A stretch of DNA of 64,000 bases from Fictibacillus aquaticus (lineage in GTDB: Bacteria > Bacillota > Bacilli > Bacillales > Fictibacillaceae), in NCBI RefSeq assembly GCF_002245695.1, contig NZ_NOII01000003.1, positions 434,001-498,000 of the forward strand, in the 5' to 3' direction. The notes beneath the pieces are model-generated. The model was not told where the DNA came from. It saw only the letters and a program-made list of their open reading frames with translations, and searched no databases. The translations under genes and the position numbers were made by a program. Position 1 is the stretch's first letter. Each line of letters opens with the position of its first letter. Positions 62,551 to 64,000 of this stretch are shown here, piece by piece.

Positions 62551-63321
62551 ATGGTTTGTTCAAATTGTCAGCACGAGAATCCTGAAGGAAGGTTCTGTGC
62601 GAAATGCGGGACGATGCTTGTCGGAAATGAAGCCGCACAGGAAACGGCGGCTGGAGTGCATGATGCAGCCGGGTATCAGGCTCAGCAGCAGTCAAACGCA
62701 CATTTAGAAAACGCGAAAAAAGTCACAAAGCAGTATGCGGGTTATTTTATGTCTGTCCTGAAAAACCCGTACAAAACAGCGAGCCGCATTGAGGGAGACC
62801 AGCTGATTAACGGGCTGATCACAATAGCGCTGTATGCACTGTTCATCCCGCTCATGGTTTATATCGTGGTCGAGAGCCAATTAGGAGATTGGGCTGATCT
62901 TCCGTTCTTCGATTTTGTTGTAAAACCGACATTAGCATATACATTGTTCATCGTCTTAGTAGCAAGCTACACATTCGCGGCCATTCGTCTCGCCAAGGTT
63001 CAGGCCAGCTATCAAGCTGTATTAGCTCGTTTCGGAAGCTTGCTCATTCCATTTGTAGCAATGTTTGCCGTAGCACTTTTGCTTGCGTTATTAGAAATGG
63101 AATTGTTCAGCTTTTTCTTGGTCGTTGGATTTTTGAGCTCCATCTTCACAGTACCGGCGCTCACAATTCTAAGCTTTAAGAAAGAACAGATGGAAGAAGG
63201 ACTCGATGTTGTTCACGGCATGATCCTCGCATATGTACTAACGTTCATCACACTTTACGTAATGTCTTCAATCTTAGTTGAAAGAATCGTAAACAACTTA
63301 AACAGCCCATTTTGGTTTTAA
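62551..63321 (+). CDS. Zinc-ribbon polytopic membrane protein
   Basis: A 256-residue protein: N-terminal zinc ribbon CSNCQHENPEGRFCAKCG (two CxxC pairs), an Ala/Gln linker, an amphipathic stretch and about five or six C-terminal helices with a Yip1-like layout. Function unknown. AAAAGGGG precedes the ATG. Confidence 0.85.
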   Translation: MVCSNCQHENPEGRFCAKCGTMLVGNEAAQETAAGVHDAAGYQAQQQSNAHLENAKKVTKQYAGYFMSVLKNPYKTASRIEGDQLINGLITIALYALFIPLMVYIVVESQLGDWADLPFFDFVVKPTLAYTLFIVLVASYTFAAIRLAKVQASYQAVLARFGSLLIPFVAMFAVALLLALLEMELFSFFLVVGFLSSIFTVPALTILSFKKEQMEEGLDVVHGMILAYVLTFITLYVMSSILVERIVNNLNSPFWF

Positions 63322-63324
63322 TAA

Positions 63325-63370
63325 AAAAGTCAAAGACCGATGCGCCATACTGGCAGCATCGGTCTTTTTT
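63325..63370. terminator. Bidirectional terminator
   Basis: AAAGACCGATGC/GCATCGGTCTTT stem, T-rich on both strands. Confidence 0.9.
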
Positions 63371-63375
63371 CGTTG

Positions 63376-63594
63376 TTAGCTAAGTACGATCGGTTCCTCT
63401 GAGCGGTCTACGATGCGTGCGCCTTTCTTGCCGACAAGGTCGCCGCCAGTAGAGTTGAAGATGTTCTGTGCGATCACAGCATCCATCGCCGCGCTGACAG
63501 ATGCAGCGTTCACAGGCTCAATCGGTGCATCCAGGCGGATCGTGACCGTCTTGCTGTCCTCATTCAAAAACTGAAGCTCAAGCGTTCTAGCCAT
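63376..63594 (-). CDS. DUF2922-family small protein
   Basis: A 72-residue protein beginning ARTLELQFLNEDSKTVTIRLD with a conserved middle AAMDAVIAQNIF; typical of DUF2922, usually paired with DUF1659. AAGGAGGA precedes the ATG. Confidence 0.88.
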   Translation of the reverse strand: MARTLELQFLNEDSKTVTIRLDAPIEPVNAASVSAAMDAVIAQNIFNSTGGDLVGKKGARIVDRSEEPIVLS

Positions 63595-63655
63595 TTAAGA
63601 TTCCTCCTTTCTTTTGGAATGTTGGGCGTTGGACCTTTGGACCGTTAGACCGTTG

Positions 63656-63668
63656 GGGGTACGGTACT
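63656..63668. repeat. Single REP left arm
   Basis: GGGGTACGGTACT, without a close partner, 43 bases before the next REP pair. Confidence 0.88.
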
Positions 63669-63710
63669 CGGGGAGCTTAAACCTTGATGGGTTAAGCTTC
63701 GTAGGTGGAT

Positions 63711-63739
63711 GGGGTACGGTACCGCGGGTACCGTACCCC
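63711..63739. repeat. Minimal REP hairpin (29 nt)
   Basis: GGGGTACGGTACC, loop GCG, GGTACCGTACCCC; outer AT-GGGG/CCCC-AT extend it. Lies between the two DUF genes. Confidence 0.96.
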
Positions 63740-63749
63740 ATCACTTCAA

Positions 63750-63968
63750 TTACGCGTGGATGTCGTAAGCGTTGTTGCGCTCGACCGCGTACAGGACGTG
63801 CTGCTGAAGTCCAGAGAGAGCGGTCGCGACGGCTAGCATTTGATCAGGAGTCGCAGTCGTCTTCAGGCTGGAGAAGTTTTTGCGCTTGAGTACAGGGTAC
63901 CCTTCGCCATCAACACCAGCCTGAAACACCATCTGCAGCTGAGACTTTTGAATAGAAGCTGTTGCCAT
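63750..63968 (-). CDS. DUF1659-family small protein
   Basis: A 72-residue protein (VFQAGVDGEGYPVLKRKNFS, then ATALSGLQQHVLYAVERNN) typical of DUF1659, the common neighbour of DUF2922. AAGGAGGTGA lies ahead of ATG 63968. Function unknown. Confidence 0.88.
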   Translation of the reverse strand: MATASIQKSQLQMVFQAGVDGEGYPVLKRKNFSSLKTTATPDQMLAVATALSGLQQHVLYAVERNNAYDIHA

Positions 63969-64000
63969 GCTTATCACCTCCTTTCACACAATAAATCGAA

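Overview
The window comes from an endospore-forming, Gram-positive member of the Bacillaceae. The evidence is a CotF-type spore coat gene, a Spo0E-like phosphatase, a TasA/SipW/SinR matrix locus, YojN/YojO-, YkoW- and YuiH-like genes, strong AGGAGG ribosome binding sites and many Rho-independent terminators. I cannot fix the genus from sequence alone; Fictibacillus or a related Bacillus lineage would fit.

Layout. 0-7 kb: VOC protein, DCC oxidoreductase, ECF sigma/anti-sigma pair, Spo0E-like peptide, a REP-associated tyrosine transposase (RAYT), CotF-like coat protein, subtilase, YdcF-like membrane protein. 7-17 kb: MoxR ATPase/VWA pair, MHYT-PAS-GGDEF-EAL protein, SH3b amidase, thiC under a TPP riboswitch with a coupled small zinc-ribbon ORF. 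17-24 kb: cobalamin riboswitch before an acyl-CoA thioesterase, a SAM riboswitch before a YuiH-like molybdoenzyme, small stress and membrane proteins, CorA. 24-29 kb: exported polysaccharide deacetylase, thermitase-like protease, a charged secreted protein behind a candidate c-di-GMP riboswitch, M36 metalloprotease, Nudix hydrolase. 29-36 kb: LacI-regulated sugar operon (debranching-type glucosidase plus a binding protein and two permeases). 36-46 kb: large anchored protein, ABC-2 exporter, 1,410-residue Vpr-like protease. 46-56 kb: ROK regulator, secreted PIG-L deacetylase, Fbp-type ABC transporter and argininosuccinate-lyase-like enzyme. 56-62.5 kb: SinR-box-preceded secreted proteins, then TapA-like, SipW, TasA, an LPITG-anchored TasA-like protein, a class D sortase and a SinR-like regulator. 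62.5-64 kb: zinc-ribbon membrane protein and a DUF2922/DUF1659 pair.

The dominant unexplained structure is a dense family of short inverted repeats, with arms GGGGTACGGTACC or GGGGTCCGGTACC and their complements, at about 31 loci. They usually lie just after stop codons, but five loci are inside reading frames. The window carries one RAYT gene, which is bracketed by these arms and whose last codons are made of one, so this looks like a REP/RAYT system. A second unexplained signal is three intergenic arrays of degenerate 20-21 bp units. The most coherent functional module is the TasA locus with its own sortase and sortase substrate, which suggests covalent wall anchoring of the amyloid-type fibre.
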